A stretch of 64,000 nt of DNA from Deltaproteobacteria bacterium (GTDB lineage: Bacteria; SZUA-79; Acidulodesulfobacterales; Acidulodesulfobacteraceae). Of this stretch, positions 55,501 to 63,453 are shown piece after piece. Position 1 is the first letter of the stretch, and each line of letters opens with the position of its first letter. The translations under genes and the position numbers were made by a program. The DNA is taken from assembly GCA_023489335.1 (NCBI GenBank), contig JAMDCP010000012.1, forward strand, positions 24,724-88,723. Direction: 5' to 3'. The notes under the pieces are model-generated. The model was not told the origin of the DNA, did not search any database, and was given only the letters and a program-made list of their open reading frames with translations.

Positions 55501-55691
55501 TAAGGGGACTCGAGTTTATTTGCAAGAATAGACCTTAAATATAATGCCGGCCTTTCTCCGGGGAATACTACCGCATATTTTGAAAAATCTTTATTTAATC
55601 CATTATCGATGCCGGAATTTATATCCTCTAAAAGTTTATCCGCCAGATATTCCAAAAGAAAATCTTTATAAGAAAGCGCATATATATTCAT
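52551..55691 (-). CDS. addB: AddB-like helicase-nuclease subunit
   Basis: 1046 residues. The C-terminal PD-(D/E)XK nuclease shows the IDTYINCPMQFYYRYI segment, ILIIDYKTG and a terminal CEYCPYSLLC; the four Cys (one from CPMQF, three at the end) can hold the AddB [4Fe-4S] cluster. The N-terminal helicase-like part is degraded, as usual for AddB. Works with AddA in recombinational repair. Its start overlaps the addA stop by 4 bases. The stop codon lies within a repeat element. Confidence 0.9.
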   Translation of the reverse strand: MNIYALSYKDFLLEYLADKLLEDINSGIDNGLNKDFSKYAVVFPGERPALYLRSILANKLESPYYPPAIFSLSEFIKFIAEKSSGPKAEINNINASWFLYNIVKNETDLKFFKETDRFEDFFLWGLQLLKTINELDAGLVDNESINKMKSYIAAIPENMSKFYNYLSIIRHRFHERLREENLTTAGLNYIEASKFLNNNAPKPLINEFEKIYFGGLIFLNRAESDIIKALINGGIAEFYTQFESLKEDEYLKDNIVVNLRKSLDKAEIVCITKTGAAVARGNEYDTSLFFYEGFDTHSELLAGNEIFDENNFDPQKNAVVLPDSNTLLPFLYHVMDYIDADYNITMGYPLRRTPLYSLIELIYKAQMSARSKTSAPALLANSKIEPEYRAKDYINLVKHPYIKTLGGIKTIYAINNIENLIVKNGDIFISLNEIENNYLINKGAADASAVNIIKAVHECFFKNFEDNKTTAKDFASNLIKIVNLITTENNDALKYKLSPEFTKKMIEAVNLFKDSYFNNEPVLKNSVFRLFKYYMDNESIAFNGIPLKGLQIMGILETRVLKFDRVAIFDASEDVLPQIEKFDPLLPYPVRKNLGLFTYNDYEALHRYHFRRLVFGAKEAHIVYIKNDKRIRSRFIEEIIWDEEKKAKKLDIEDKVKPLGFKTVISQESRNGENGFEIKKNDEILKILAGLIKKLSVSAIDTYINCPMQFYYRYIIRLEEIQEQGKRLGADKTGTFIHAVLKKFYEGIKENRYNFEQFIEIEGNNYGADYNTGRYLESALDSIIESPDIIEELEIDAGNGEFFLVKETAKKLLYNFIKKDLKSYDIGKTIWEILDLEAGKEAEFIIVGDKRRGTKAIKLYGIIDRIDMYKDIYKSKENNEEYPEARENENILIIDYKTGISFVKPDIEKILEYKCNSGGSLTGNISVISGIQDRSKIKELIKSFQLPVYLYLYKTEQGTHGYKNLNACINLITLDKKMGSKGHRQYLFDKERVDGADKDEIMEKIILPSLKNVIEEMLDKEKPFIPDNSDIKACEYCPYSLLCNKV

Positions 55692-58600
55692 GAAACCTTT
55701 TCAACCTTTTTTTCGTCGGTATATAAAATATATCCGCTTATATCCATGTCCGGCTTGCCGGTATTATTGATATTTGAATATATTCCCGCAAGAATACCCA
55801 TGTATTCCCTGACCTGTTTTTTGTATTTAAGGGATTTAGCTTCGTCAAGCCTGCCCGTTTTATAATCTATCACCGCTATTCTATCGGAAAATATTACAAG
55901 CCTGTCTATTCTTTTAAGCTCCCCTTCGTAATTTACCGTCTCTTTTTCGTTGAAATTCCGGGCATTTTTACCATTTACAAAAAACCAGTCTTTAACTTCA
56001 TTTATGCTTAATAAATCTATAATGTCTTTTTTAATTATTTCTATTTCTGAACCTGTTATTTCCGTAAAATAATTTTGTGATTTAATAAATTCATGGGTTG
56101 CTTCGGGAATAATTTTATCCAATTCGTTTTTATAGTTACCTTCGTTTAAAAAATTTATTTTCGATAATATAAAATGCACGATATTTCCTCTTAACAAACC
56201 CTTTTTTATATTTTCATCTAAAATAAGGGAAATGTCTTCTTTTTGGCGTATCCCGTATAAATGTTGTTTCCAATCGTAATTTTTAAACCTGCCGAAGGCA
56301 TTATTTAATATATGAAAAGATGGGGTAGAATCCCCGCCGTTGCATTCATCGGAATAATTCTTTTTATTTCCGATTTCTAAAGTATTTATGCCTTCCCTCA
56401 TATCATTATCAAAAAATAGGCTAATTAATTTGTTATTGCTGTTCCCGAATTTAAAAGGTATTAATATATAAAGCTCCTCTTTCGCCCTTGTTGACGAAAC
56501 ATAAAAAAGATTTAATTCATCGATAAACCCCATAGATTTTTCATAAATATACGCTTTTATCTCATCTAAATTTTCGCCCGTGCTTAATAAAAAATCCAGG
56601 TTGTCTTTATTTGCGTAATAAAGTTTAAGATAGCCGTCTTTATTTTGGGGTTCATCATGCCCTTCATAACCTGCGCATATATTGCTTTTGTATTTATTGC
56701 CGCTATACTCCAAAACTATTTCGTTAACCGGGGTTATTTTGATACCCGCATAAGGTATAATTACAACCGGAAACTGGAGTCCCTTGGCTTTATGCATGGT
56801 CAAAACATTTACGGCATAATCTGTCGAACCCAGCTTCACTAAAAATTGGTCGTTTTCCTGTTCATGGTCGTTAAAAAAATCTATAAACATATCTATGGTG
56901 TGTTCGCCATCCTGTTCCCTGTTTTTTATAAGCTCAAGCAAATGCATAAAGAATCCAAGATTATCTTTAAATTTTTCATAGATATTGAATTTTTCATACA
57001 ATTTGCAGACAGTATCATAGGCAGGATAATATCCTACGCCGTTAAACAGCTCTTCTATGTAATTATCCCATATATTTTGCCCGGTGCGGCCGCCGTTATT
57101 TAGCCGCCATTTTTTAAACTCTATATAAATAAAATCCTTTCCCCTGTTGTTTAAGATAAAATTATTTATTTCCTGTTTCAATGCTAAATTAGATTCAATA
57201 ACCCCTGCAAAGATTTTTCCGCTGATAAAATTAATAAACGAAAGGTTGTCCGCCGGCTTATTAAGAAATTTTAAAAATGAAATAACTTCTTTGATTAAAG
57301 GATTATTTCTTATGTCGGCGCTCTGCTCGGATTTCACGGGAATATTTTCCTGCTTAAGCTTAAGAACGAGGCCTGCGGACTCCTGATTAGTCCTGGTCAA
57401 AATTGCGATATCTTTAAAACCGTATTTACCGTGATTCGTTAAATCTTTTATAATCTTTACCGTTTTATTTGCGCATTTTTCTTTAACACCGGCGTCCAAA
57501 GCATCATCCTCATCAGGAAGCAAACCGTTTTCGCGGCCGTTTTCTTCCGCTCCAGGTTTATAAGCCTCCGCATCCAGTTCTTCAGCTTTATCTTTACTTT
57601 TATCTTTATCCTTGCCGTTACCCCTTTCATTGTCATTTAAAAACCGCTCTATATAAATATAACCTTTAAAATCATCATTAATATCCTCAGGATTATCCGG
57701 TATATCCTGTTCATGGTCTTTATAAATATTTTCGATAAGGCTGCCTATCATCTCATCTACTATATTTTTAATCGTATTTTGGGGTTTACCTGAATTGGGA
57801 TTGCCTTTATCTTTATATAATAACTTTTCGATAAGATTTTGGGGGTTAAATGTTTCGTTAAAAAAATCGATAAGCGCTTTTTTAGACCTGAAATTATTCT
57901 CAAGTTTTTCTAAATAACAATTCCCGTTATTTATGATATTGCCGTAAAAATCGTTGACAATGCCGTTGAAAAGGCTTGCATCGCTGCCTTTAAATCTATA
58001 AATCGACTGCTTTTTATCTCCCACATAAAAAATGGAACCGCCGTTAGAGATGCTGTTTTCCACCAAAGCCTTAATATTTTCCCACTGAAGCCTGTCGGTA
58101 TCCTGAAACTCGTCGATTAGATAATGGTATATTTGCTCCCCGATATTAAAATAAATATCGGGAACTTTGTTATCTTTAATTAATTCGTTAACCCTTATTT
58201 TTAATTCGTCTATAAAAATAACGCCGTCGTTTTTAGATTTTTCGGCTATAATGCTTTTAATTTCTTTTAATATTTTTATGTACGAATAGAACTTTATCCC
58301 GCCAACGGTTAAAATTATATCTCTTATGCCGGCTCTTATATCGTCCCAGATTTGCTGGAGGGATGTTAATAAATCTTGATTTTTTAAATTTTTAGAATTA
58401 GTAATTATATCTTTTACATATTGCCTTTGCCAGTATTTGGAAACGAAATCCCTTCCCGTATTTTTTTCCAAGCCATTTTGAAATGTTTTATGTAATCCTA
58501 TTTTATACGATTTATCCGACCTGTTAATTTCATCTATTAAATTTAATAAATTTCTTAATTTCCCCCCGCATTCGGGAAAATTTCCGAAGGGTTTTTCTAT

Positions 58601-59359
58601 GTTTATTATATCTTTCGCCAATGCTTCTATATGCCTGTGGGTTTTATCCAGAAAATCTTTATCTTCGCAAATTTCGAAATATTTTCCTCTCGCATTTTCA
58701 ATTTCTCTTAAATTTTTTATAACATCGGCAATTATGAAACGGGGATTAAATCTTCTTTTGCCTTCCATATCCGTATAATTTTTAATAAAATCAAGAAAGA
58801 TTTTTTTAATCTCCCTGTCTTCATTTGCCGTTAAAAGCAGTTTATCTATTGCAAAATCGATGTACGGCAGCGGATTCATCCTTATATCGAATCCGGGACA
58901 TATACCCGTTTCAGGTAAAGACGCTTTAATTATTTCCGTTAAAAAACTATCGATTGTTTTAATATTAAAATCGGTGTAATTTCTTATTATATTATCGACT
59001 AAACCGGATGCCTTGTTTATGAGCGCATCGTCGTCTTTCCCACCTTTCATGCCCGTTAAATCTATAACGCATTTTATTTGAGTTAACGCCTGCTTTTCGC
59101 CGAGGGCAATAGATTTTAATAACTTTAATATACGCTCTTTCATCTCGGTAGCGGCTTTATTGGTGAAGGTAATGGCCATAATATTATTAAGGCCGTTTGT
59201 GTTAATCCCGCCCGTCTCTCTTTTTGTAATATTTGCGGACAGAAGAAACTGCGCATACCTTAACGAAAGGTTGTGGGTTTTACCGCTTCCTGCGGAAGCC
59301 GATAGTTGAAAGATGTGGGGGAAAACGAGGTCTTTGTCTTTTTTAAGGACATTATTCAT
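55688..59359 (-). CDS. addA: AddA-like UvrD-type helicase-nuclease
   Basis: 1223 residues. Walker A SASAGSGKTHNLS (about 20), AITFTNKAATEMKERI (about 62), DEFQDTDRLQW (about 410), VLTMHKAKGLQFPVVI (about 850) and SSTRAKEELYIL are helicase motifs; the C-terminus holds the nuclease DYKTG. An Asp/Glu/Lys-rich spacer near 600-650 is low-complexity. It unwinds and processes DNA double-strand ends with AddB. First gene of the pair, 46 bases after the nitroreductase. Confidence 0.92.
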   Translation of the reverse strand: MNNVLKKDKDLVFPHIFQLSASAGSGKTHNLSLRYAQFLLSANITKRETGGINTNGLNNIMAITFTNKAATEMKERILKLLKSIALGEKQALTQIKCVIDLTGMKGGKDDDALINKASGLVDNIIRNYTDFNIKTIDSFLTEIIKASLPETGICPGFDIRMNPLPYIDFAIDKLLLTANEDREIKKIFLDFIKNYTDMEGKRRFNPRFIIADVIKNLREIENARGKYFEICEDKDFLDKTHRHIEALAKDIINIEKPFGNFPECGGKLRNLLNLIDEINRSDKSYKIGLHKTFQNGLEKNTGRDFVSKYWQRQYVKDIITNSKNLKNQDLLTSLQQIWDDIRAGIRDIILTVGGIKFYSYIKILKEIKSIIAEKSKNDGVIFIDELKIRVNELIKDNKVPDIYFNIGEQIYHYLIDEFQDTDRLQWENIKALVENSISNGGSIFYVGDKKQSIYRFKGSDASLFNGIVNDFYGNIINNGNCYLEKLENNFRSKKALIDFFNETFNPQNLIEKLLYKDKGNPNSGKPQNTIKNIVDEMIGSLIENIYKDHEQDIPDNPEDINDDFKGYIYIERFLNDNERGNGKDKDKSKDKAEELDAEAYKPGAEENGRENGLLPDEDDALDAGVKEKCANKTVKIIKDLTNHGKYGFKDIAILTRTNQESAGLVLKLKQENIPVKSEQSADIRNNPLIKEVISFLKFLNKPADNLSFINFISGKIFAGVIESNLALKQEINNFILNNRGKDFIYIEFKKWRLNNGGRTGQNIWDNYIEELFNGVGYYPAYDTVCKLYEKFNIYEKFKDNLGFFMHLLELIKNREQDGEHTIDMFIDFFNDHEQENDQFLVKLGSTDYAVNVLTMHKAKGLQFPVVIIPYAGIKITPVNEIVLEYSGNKYKSNICAGYEGHDEPQNKDGYLKLYYANKDNLDFLLSTGENLDEIKAYIYEKSMGFIDELNLFYVSSTRAKEELYILIPFKFGNSNNKLISLFFDNDMREGINTLEIGNKKNYSDECNGGDSTPSFHILNNAFGRFKNYDWKQHLYGIRQKEDISLILDENIKKGLLRGNIVHFILSKINFLNEGNYKNELDKIIPEATHEFIKSQNYFTEITGSEIEIIKKDIIDLLSINEVKDWFFVNGKNARNFNEKETVNYEGELKRIDRLVIFSDRIAVIDYKTGRLDEAKSLKYKKQVREYMGILAGIYSNINNTGKPDMDISGYILYTDEKKVEKVS

Positions 59360-59405
59360 TGGCTTTAAAGTTTTTTGAAAGAAACATATTTATGCGCTAT
59401 TTACT

Positions 59406-59999
59406 TTATATCACTTTGATTATTTCGGAAACGTTCTTTCGGGGTGTCTTAGAATTTCTTTCCACAGGCTTTCCTATCGGAATAAGCGCAACAAGGTTGT
59501 CCGGGCTTTTTACGCCGATAATGTCTTCTAACTCCTGCTTTGCAATTAACGGGCCCGTCATCCAGCATGCGCCCAAACCCTCGTTGTGACATAGAAGCAA
59601 TATATGCGTAATAAAACTCGAAACGCTTTGAAGCCCGGGGTTTACGATAAATTTTCTGGTATAGTTTCTATCTTTGTCCGTTTTTTCAAGAATATTATCT
59701 ATGCTTCCGGCGTACGGCTTTTCGACAACCGCCAGTACGACAGGGGCATCGTTAAAGAATGTATAAACGCCCGGGGCCTCTTTTTCTATAAGGGTTTTAT
59801 ATACTTTTTCGACCTCGTTTCTCATCCCGTCCAGAACATCTTTATCTTTAATTATATAAGTAAACCAGTTTTGCGAATTGCCCCCGCTTGGCGAATTAGA
59901 GGCGATTTCGATAATTTTCATAATTTGGTTTACATCCACATCTTCTTTTTTAAACTTTCTGATGCTTTTTCTTGTTTCTATTGCAAGGGTTAAATCCAT
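59406..59999 (-). CDS. Nitroreductase-family FMN protein
   Basis: 197 residues. The flavin-binding RKSIRKFKKEDV N-terminus, NSPSGGNSQNW and LGACWMTGPLIAKQELEDIIG are the family signatures. Members use NAD(P)H and FMN to reduce nitro compounds, quinones or related substrates; the substrate is unknown. It is upstream of addA on the same strand, which may be accidental. Confidence 0.88.
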   Translation of the reverse strand: MDLTLAIETRKSIRKFKKEDVDVNQIMKIIEIASNSPSGGNSQNWFTYIIKDKDVLDGMRNEVEKVYKTLIEKEAPGVYTFFNDAPVVLAVVEKPYAGSIDNILEKTDKDRNYTRKFIVNPGLQSVSSFITHILLLCHNEGLGACWMTGPLIAKQELEDIIGVKSPDNLVALIPIGKPVERNSKTPRKNVSEIIKVI

Positions 60000-60102
60000 A
60001 ATATAAACTCCTATAGATAAAATAAATCGGATTCTTTTTTTCTTTTTTTTCTTTACACTGTTTTATCTTCATTTCGGCTATATTATACTGATTGCAGCTG
60101 AA

Positions 60103-60939
60103 TTAAGGCTTTTTTATCATATTAAATTTATTGGATTGTTTTTTGATATTATCAAATTGCCAGGCAAGTTCCGTGATTATTTCGTTATTCGATGTAATAG
60201 TAACCTTTCCCAATAAATCTTCCCTGTGTGAAATTACCCCTATCGACAATTCTTCCGATATGGCAAAACTAGCATATGGCAGCAGTCTATTTAAATCGTT
60301 TTTAAAAACGTAAAATACATCAATGTTGTTATTTGCCTGTTCTTCCATAACTTCTTTTATATTAGAGAAATCATCCTCGTTCTTTAAAACAAATACCCGT
60401 TCGATGCGGATGCCTTTTTTTGCCTGCCTGTAATTTAATTCCGTATGTTCAGTCATGTCTTTGCCTGATTTCCAATAAAACGGTTCTATAAGATTACTTA
60501 CAACCTTAAACGACTGCCCTGGTTTCAATTCTCCTAATATAATAAATTTAGCGGCGTAAATATCATGGAAAGTAAAATCCCCTCCTTTTTCAGCCTGCCT
60601 TAAAAGATGATGAATTTTCTCGAAGCCTGCAATTGCAATTCGTGTCGAAATATCTGTTTTTTTCTTTTTAAGCTTGTTGTATAACATTATAGTTTCATTA
60701 ACAGCGATTTGTTCTTTAAGAGAAAGTTCTAATGACGGAAAAACCGCTTTTAATCTTTTTTCCAGATTACCGATGGCTATTATCAACTCTGCAAGAATAG
60801 TTGCCAATGCAAAAGCCAATACAATTACTATTTTTGTAGAAATACTCAAATGAAAATATGCGCTTAACCAAAATGTGAGTACTATAAAAACAATGCCGAA
60901 TAACCCGATAAATAGGCGTAAAAATGTAACCCTTGACAT
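60103..60939 (-). CDS. Membrane-anchored protein of unknown function
   Basis: 278 residues. Two membrane helices at the N-terminus (about 5-27 and 33-55) are followed by a cytosolic domain with a helix-rich first part (about 60-130) and an alpha/beta part (about 140-265) with ERVFVLKNEDDF and the NIDVFYVF strand. I do not recognise the family with certainty; the C-terminal part resembles regulatory or PLD-like domains of membrane proteins. Monocistronic, divergent from the VOC gene, with a TATAAT in the shared gap. Confidence 0.5.
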   Translation of the reverse strand: MSRVTFLRLFIGLFGIVFIVLTFWLSAYFHLSISTKIVIVLAFALATILAELIIAIGNLEKRLKAVFPSLELSLKEQIAVNETIMLYNKLKKKKTDISTRIAIAGFEKIHHLLRQAEKGGDFTFHDIYAAKFIILGELKPGQSFKVVSNLIEPFYWKSGKDMTEHTELNYRQAKKGIRIERVFVLKNEDDFSNIKEVMEEQANNNIDVFYVFKNDLNRLLPYASFAISEELSIGVISHREDLLGKVTITSNNEIITELAWQFDNIKKQSNKFNMIKKP

Positions 60940-61025
60940 TACATAACCTCTATATTTGGAAACCGTAAAATTATATTTTTATTATAGCATACATATTAGC
61001 TGCTAAAAAATAATTTCAGAAAACA

Positions 61026-61054
61026 TTGAATTATTAGAAGAATCACGCTATACT
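61026..61054 (+). promoter_or_regulatory. Predicted promoter of a possibly leaderless VOC gene
   Basis: TTGAAT (61026-61031), 17-base spacer and TATACT (61049-61054). The ATG at 61062 lies 7 bases beyond the -10 element, where transcription would begin, and no ribosome-binding site exists. Confidence 0.5.
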
Positions 61055-61061
61055 TAGCTTT

Positions 61062-61433
61062 ATGAAACTTGACCATCTGGTTCTGACCGTTAAAAGTTTA
61101 AACAATACGATTGATTTTTATAAGCGCGTTCTCAATCTGACTGAAGAAAACTTTGAAAACGGGAGGAAATCAATTAAAATTGGTTTGCAAAAAATAAATC
61201 TTCATGAGTTGGGCAGTGAATTTGAACCGAAAGCCTTAAATTCAGGTACAGGTACAGCTGATTTATGTTTTATAACCGATAAACCTTTATCCAAAACTGT
61301 TGACCATTTAAAACTTTGCGGAGTTGATATTATTTTAGGTCCTGTTAGCCGAACAGGAGCGGCGGGACCTATTTTGTCCGTTTATTTTAGGGATCCTGAC
61401 GGAAATTTAATAGAAATAGGGCATCCTATTTAG
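61062..61433 (+). CDS. VOC-superfamily (glyoxalase-like) protein
   Basis: 123 residues of paired beta-alpha-beta-beta-beta units. LDHLVLTVKSLNNTIDFYKRVL begins the first half, and YFRDPDGNLIEIGHPI ends the second; the His and Glu ligands correspond to the VOC metal site. Substrates range from methylglyoxal adducts to antibiotics and aromatic diols and cannot be chosen here. It may be transcribed without a leader. It is the first gene of the accessory end of the window. Confidence 0.85.
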   Translation: MKLDHLVLTVKSLNNTIDFYKRVLNLTEENFENGRKSIKIGLQKINLHELGSEFEPKALNSGTGTADLCFITDKPLSKTVDHLKLCGVDIILGPVSRTGAAGPILSVYFRDPDGNLIEIGHPI

Positions 61434-61473
61434 TTGGACGGCTCTTTAAAAAGATAAAAAATCGAGGTGAATT

Positions 61474-61674
61474 ATGCTAAAAATTGATTACGATAAAGAG
61501 GGGGATATTTTAGATATCAGTTTTTCTAAGAACGCTATAAAAGACAGCGAATATGTGGATTAATCCGGTTTGGTAGTAGATTACGATAAGGATGGCAAAA
61601 TAGTCGGCGTCGAGGTGCTTTCCTTTTCCAAAAGAGTAGCAAAATATAACTCGCTGGAAGCATTAGCCGGCTAA
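61474..61674 (+). pseudogene. DUF2283-type small protein, interrupted by TAA
   Basis: The frame begins with ATG at 61474 after GAGGTGA. It reads MLKIDYDKEGDILDISFS and then stops at a TAA (61561-61563); the same frame continues to 61674 with SGLVVDYDKDGKIVGVEVL, the second half of a DUF2283 protein. One base change (GAA to TAA) explains the break. Such proteins are often small antitoxin-like partners. TAA is not a recoding codon, so a disabled gene is the simplest view. Confidence 0.75.
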
Positions 61675-61740
61675 TTTTTTTCCCATACATCGTGAACGGA
61701 ATTATCAATATACATATAGTTAACATTGACTATTTATCAA

Positions 61741-61788
61741 TAAGAGAAAGGATATTGCTCTAAACGGCTTATTTACTGCGTCTTTGAA
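61741..61788 (-). repeat. tRNA-trailer repeat, copy 3 (next to the tRNA-Gly CCC fragment)
   Basis: On the minus strand this is directly after the CCA of the fragment at 61789. It shares GCAGTAAATAAGCCGTT with the trailer of tRNA-Ala and ends in CCTTTCTC as in the tRNA-Gly(GCC) trailer. Confidence 0.65.
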
Positions 61789-61834
61789 TGGAGCGGGCAA
61801 CGGGGTTCGAACCCGCGACACCAAGCTTGGGAAG
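61789..61834 (-). other. tRNA-Gly(CCC) 3' fragment, candidate integration (att) site
   Basis: Minus-strand sequence from the anticodon loop TTCCCAA (61827-61833) through the T-arm GCGGGTTCGAACCCCG to TGCCCGC-T-CCA matches a tRNA-Gly(CCC). The tRNA identity stops at the 5' border of the loop, where the 5' stem would begin. This anticodon-loop-to-CCA block is the usual crossover segment of tyrosine-recombinase islands. The accessory genes lie to its right. Confidence 0.7.
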
Positions 61835-61978
61835 AATATCAAGGGAAATTATTAGATTAAGTAAATATGCAGGAAAGCGGCTTACCTTTTTAATTTCCGG
61901 CTATTTTGTTTTATCCGTTATTTTCCTTATTTTCACCTATTTTCAAAAAATTTCTTCACAAAAAATTCACAGTCCGGG

Positions 61979-62150
61979 CGTCTGATTTTTAGTCAGACGG
62001 CCAGGGTTTGGTTTCTATGCGAAAAATATATAAAAATATATCGAGAGGGCTCGCTTTTGGCGACAAAAGCTACCCTCTCAAACTCTCCCAAGAAAATCGG
62101 GAATAGGGTAGAAACCTCAAAAAACCTGATTGCCCGATATTTTCTTAAAA
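61979..62150 (+). other. Cluster of nested inverted repeats, possible structured RNA
   Basis: Three structures follow each other. CGTCTGA/TCAGACG forms a hairpin (61979-61999). GGTTTCTA (62010-62017) pairs with TAGAAACC (62109-62116) and encloses GAGAGGG/CCCTCTC (62043-62049, 62073-62079) and GCTTTTG-GCGA-CAAAAGC, a GNRA-type tetraloop on the plus strand. A third repeat (AAGAAAATCGGG/CCCGATATTTTCTT) spans 62090-62145. No open frame of note is present. The rest of the gene-free stretch 61835-62295 shows nothing else I can identify. Confidence 0.45.
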
Positions 62151-62295
62151 AAATCCTTTCGTATTTGCGTTTTAAGGCCGGTTAAATTTCTTTTAGGTAG
62201 TTTGGCATTAACTTTCTTCCAGATAAACCCTATACTTAAAATCCGACTGCCTATCGCTGGTTTCATGCCCAAACCCCCAACGGCCAAAACCCCCG

Positions 62296-62859
62296 TTACC
62301 GCTTCGGACCGCCTTTGCCCTTATTAAGCCTGTTATTTAAGTCCTTGGTAAAGGCGTCTTCCTGAAGCTTAATTTTTTCCGAGTTTTCTTTTGTAATAAC
62401 GTGTTCTTTGTATTTTAAGAATTCTAAATCTAATTTATCTTTATACCTCACAGTTTGTTTCATTTTTATTAAAGTTTCGAGCCCGCAAACAGGTATTTCG
62501 ACATTTTCTATCGTATATTTTTCTATATTCTCGCTTACATCCTTAAAAGTAAATTTTTCTCCTAAATTACCGATAAAATCAATATAATAATTAAAAGGGG
62601 TACCGTATCTTATAACGGCATATTTCTCGACGTCAGCCGAATTTATTTCATTTACGGATTTATCGTTAAAAACTTTTTGAAGCGCTTTCTTAATCTTTTC
62701 GATATTTTCATCGGATTTGTCTATAAAAAAATCTATATCCTCTGTGGCTCTGATATAACCATGAATGTTAACGGCAAATCCGCCTACCACCACATATTTA
62801 ACATCATTTTCGTTAAAAACATTACAGGTGTTTACAAATGCTTCTTTAATATTCATCAT
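62296..62859 (-). CDS. Nucleotidyltransferase-fold protein (AbiEii/MNT-like toxin type)
   Basis: 187 residues. The N-terminal nucleotidyltransferase fold has VVGGFAVNIHGYIRATEDIDFF (GG...Asp-x-Asp metal-binding pattern, about 24-45), followed by a helical part and KTKLDLEFLK-type end segment. Members modify tRNA or proteins, and many act as toxins. It overlaps the small gene before it by 14 bases, a toxin-antitoxin-like layout. The last ~20 residues (DAFTKDLNNRLNKGKGGPKR) resemble the tail of the neighbouring Fic protein. Confidence 0.75.
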   Translation of the reverse strand: MMNIKEAFVNTCNVFNENDVKYVVVGGFAVNIHGYIRATEDIDFFIDKSDENIEKIKKALQKVFNDKSVNEINSADVEKYAVIRYGTPFNYYIDFIGNLGEKFTFKDVSENIEKYTIENVEIPVCGLETLIKMKQTVRYKDKLDLEFLKYKEHVITKENSEKIKLQEDAFTKDLNNRLNKGKGGPKR

Positions 62860-63046
62860 TAGATTCCTCTAAAGTTTTATATAATGTAAAACCTTTTTTA
62901 ATTTTTTTACGCATCTCTGAACTCTTTGCTAAATCAAGACCAAAAACGATAAAATTCAACGCTTTTTCGATAGATTTTTCGTCCGGATGCATAATCCATA
63001 AATCGCATTCCGCTTCTTTAAACGTTTTATATTTATAAATAGGCAT
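62846..63046 (-). CDS. Small partner of the nucleotidyltransferase
   Basis: 66 residues beginning MPIYKYKTFKEAECDLW and ending in a short GFTLYKTLEES segment; this resembles small proteins often found directly upstream of nucleotidyltransferase toxins. It overlaps the downstream gene by 14 bases, so translation is coupled. It may be the antitoxin; no biochemical motif is visible. Confidence 0.65.
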   Translation of the reverse strand: MPIYKYKTFKEAECDLWIMHPDEKSIEKALNFIVFGLDLAKSSEMRKKIKKGFTLYKTLEESNDEY

Positions 63047-63140
63047 GATTATAAAATTACTCCTTCATTTATAATATTTTTCTTTTTAAAAAGGATTTCC
63101 CCTTGTAATGCTCCCAGTCTTTTTTATTTCATCGAGCAGG

Positions 63141-63440
63141 TTAATTGCTTTTTGAGACTTGTTTGTATTCATAAAAACCCTCTTTAATAACATTAAATTG
63201 AAAATCAAGAAATGGAAGGCTGCTTTTCTTGATATAACTTCTTATTTCATTGTAATTTTTTAAAACCCTGCTAAAACCCCATTTTCTTACGCATAAAACA
63301 ATATATTCAAATACGGTGGATTTTATTGCGGCGGCAATTATAGTGTCTATCGGCGCAGGTGTATCAGGACAACTCCAAAATAAAGATTCTAATCCTAAAT
63401 CCTTAGGATATATTTTTTTTTCTTCCGAAATATTTTCCAT
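63141..63440 (-). CDS. Small hypothetical protein of the accessory region
   Basis: About 99 residues from the ATG at 63440, which has AGGTG 8 bases upstream; a longer frame to 63542 would run into the Fic gene and was rejected. It is helical in part, with a hydrophobic patch (TIIAAAIKSTVFEYIVLCV) and no recognised motif. It begins 13 bases after the Fic stop and probably belongs to the same transcript, possibly as its partner. Confidence 0.5.
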   Translation of the reverse strand: MENISEEKKIYPKDLGLESLFWSCPDTPAPIDTIIAAAIKSTVFEYIVLCVRKWGFSRVLKNYNEIRSYIKKSSLPFLDFQFNVIKEGFYEYKQVSKSN

Positions 63441-63453
63441 AATCCACACCTGT

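Noticed and set aside
61788-61985. A plus-strand frame beginning [16 protein letters not shown]
   Set aside because: It is the antisense translation of the tRNA-Gly(CCC) 3' fragment, a familiar false gene in databases; it was annotated as a tRNA fragment.
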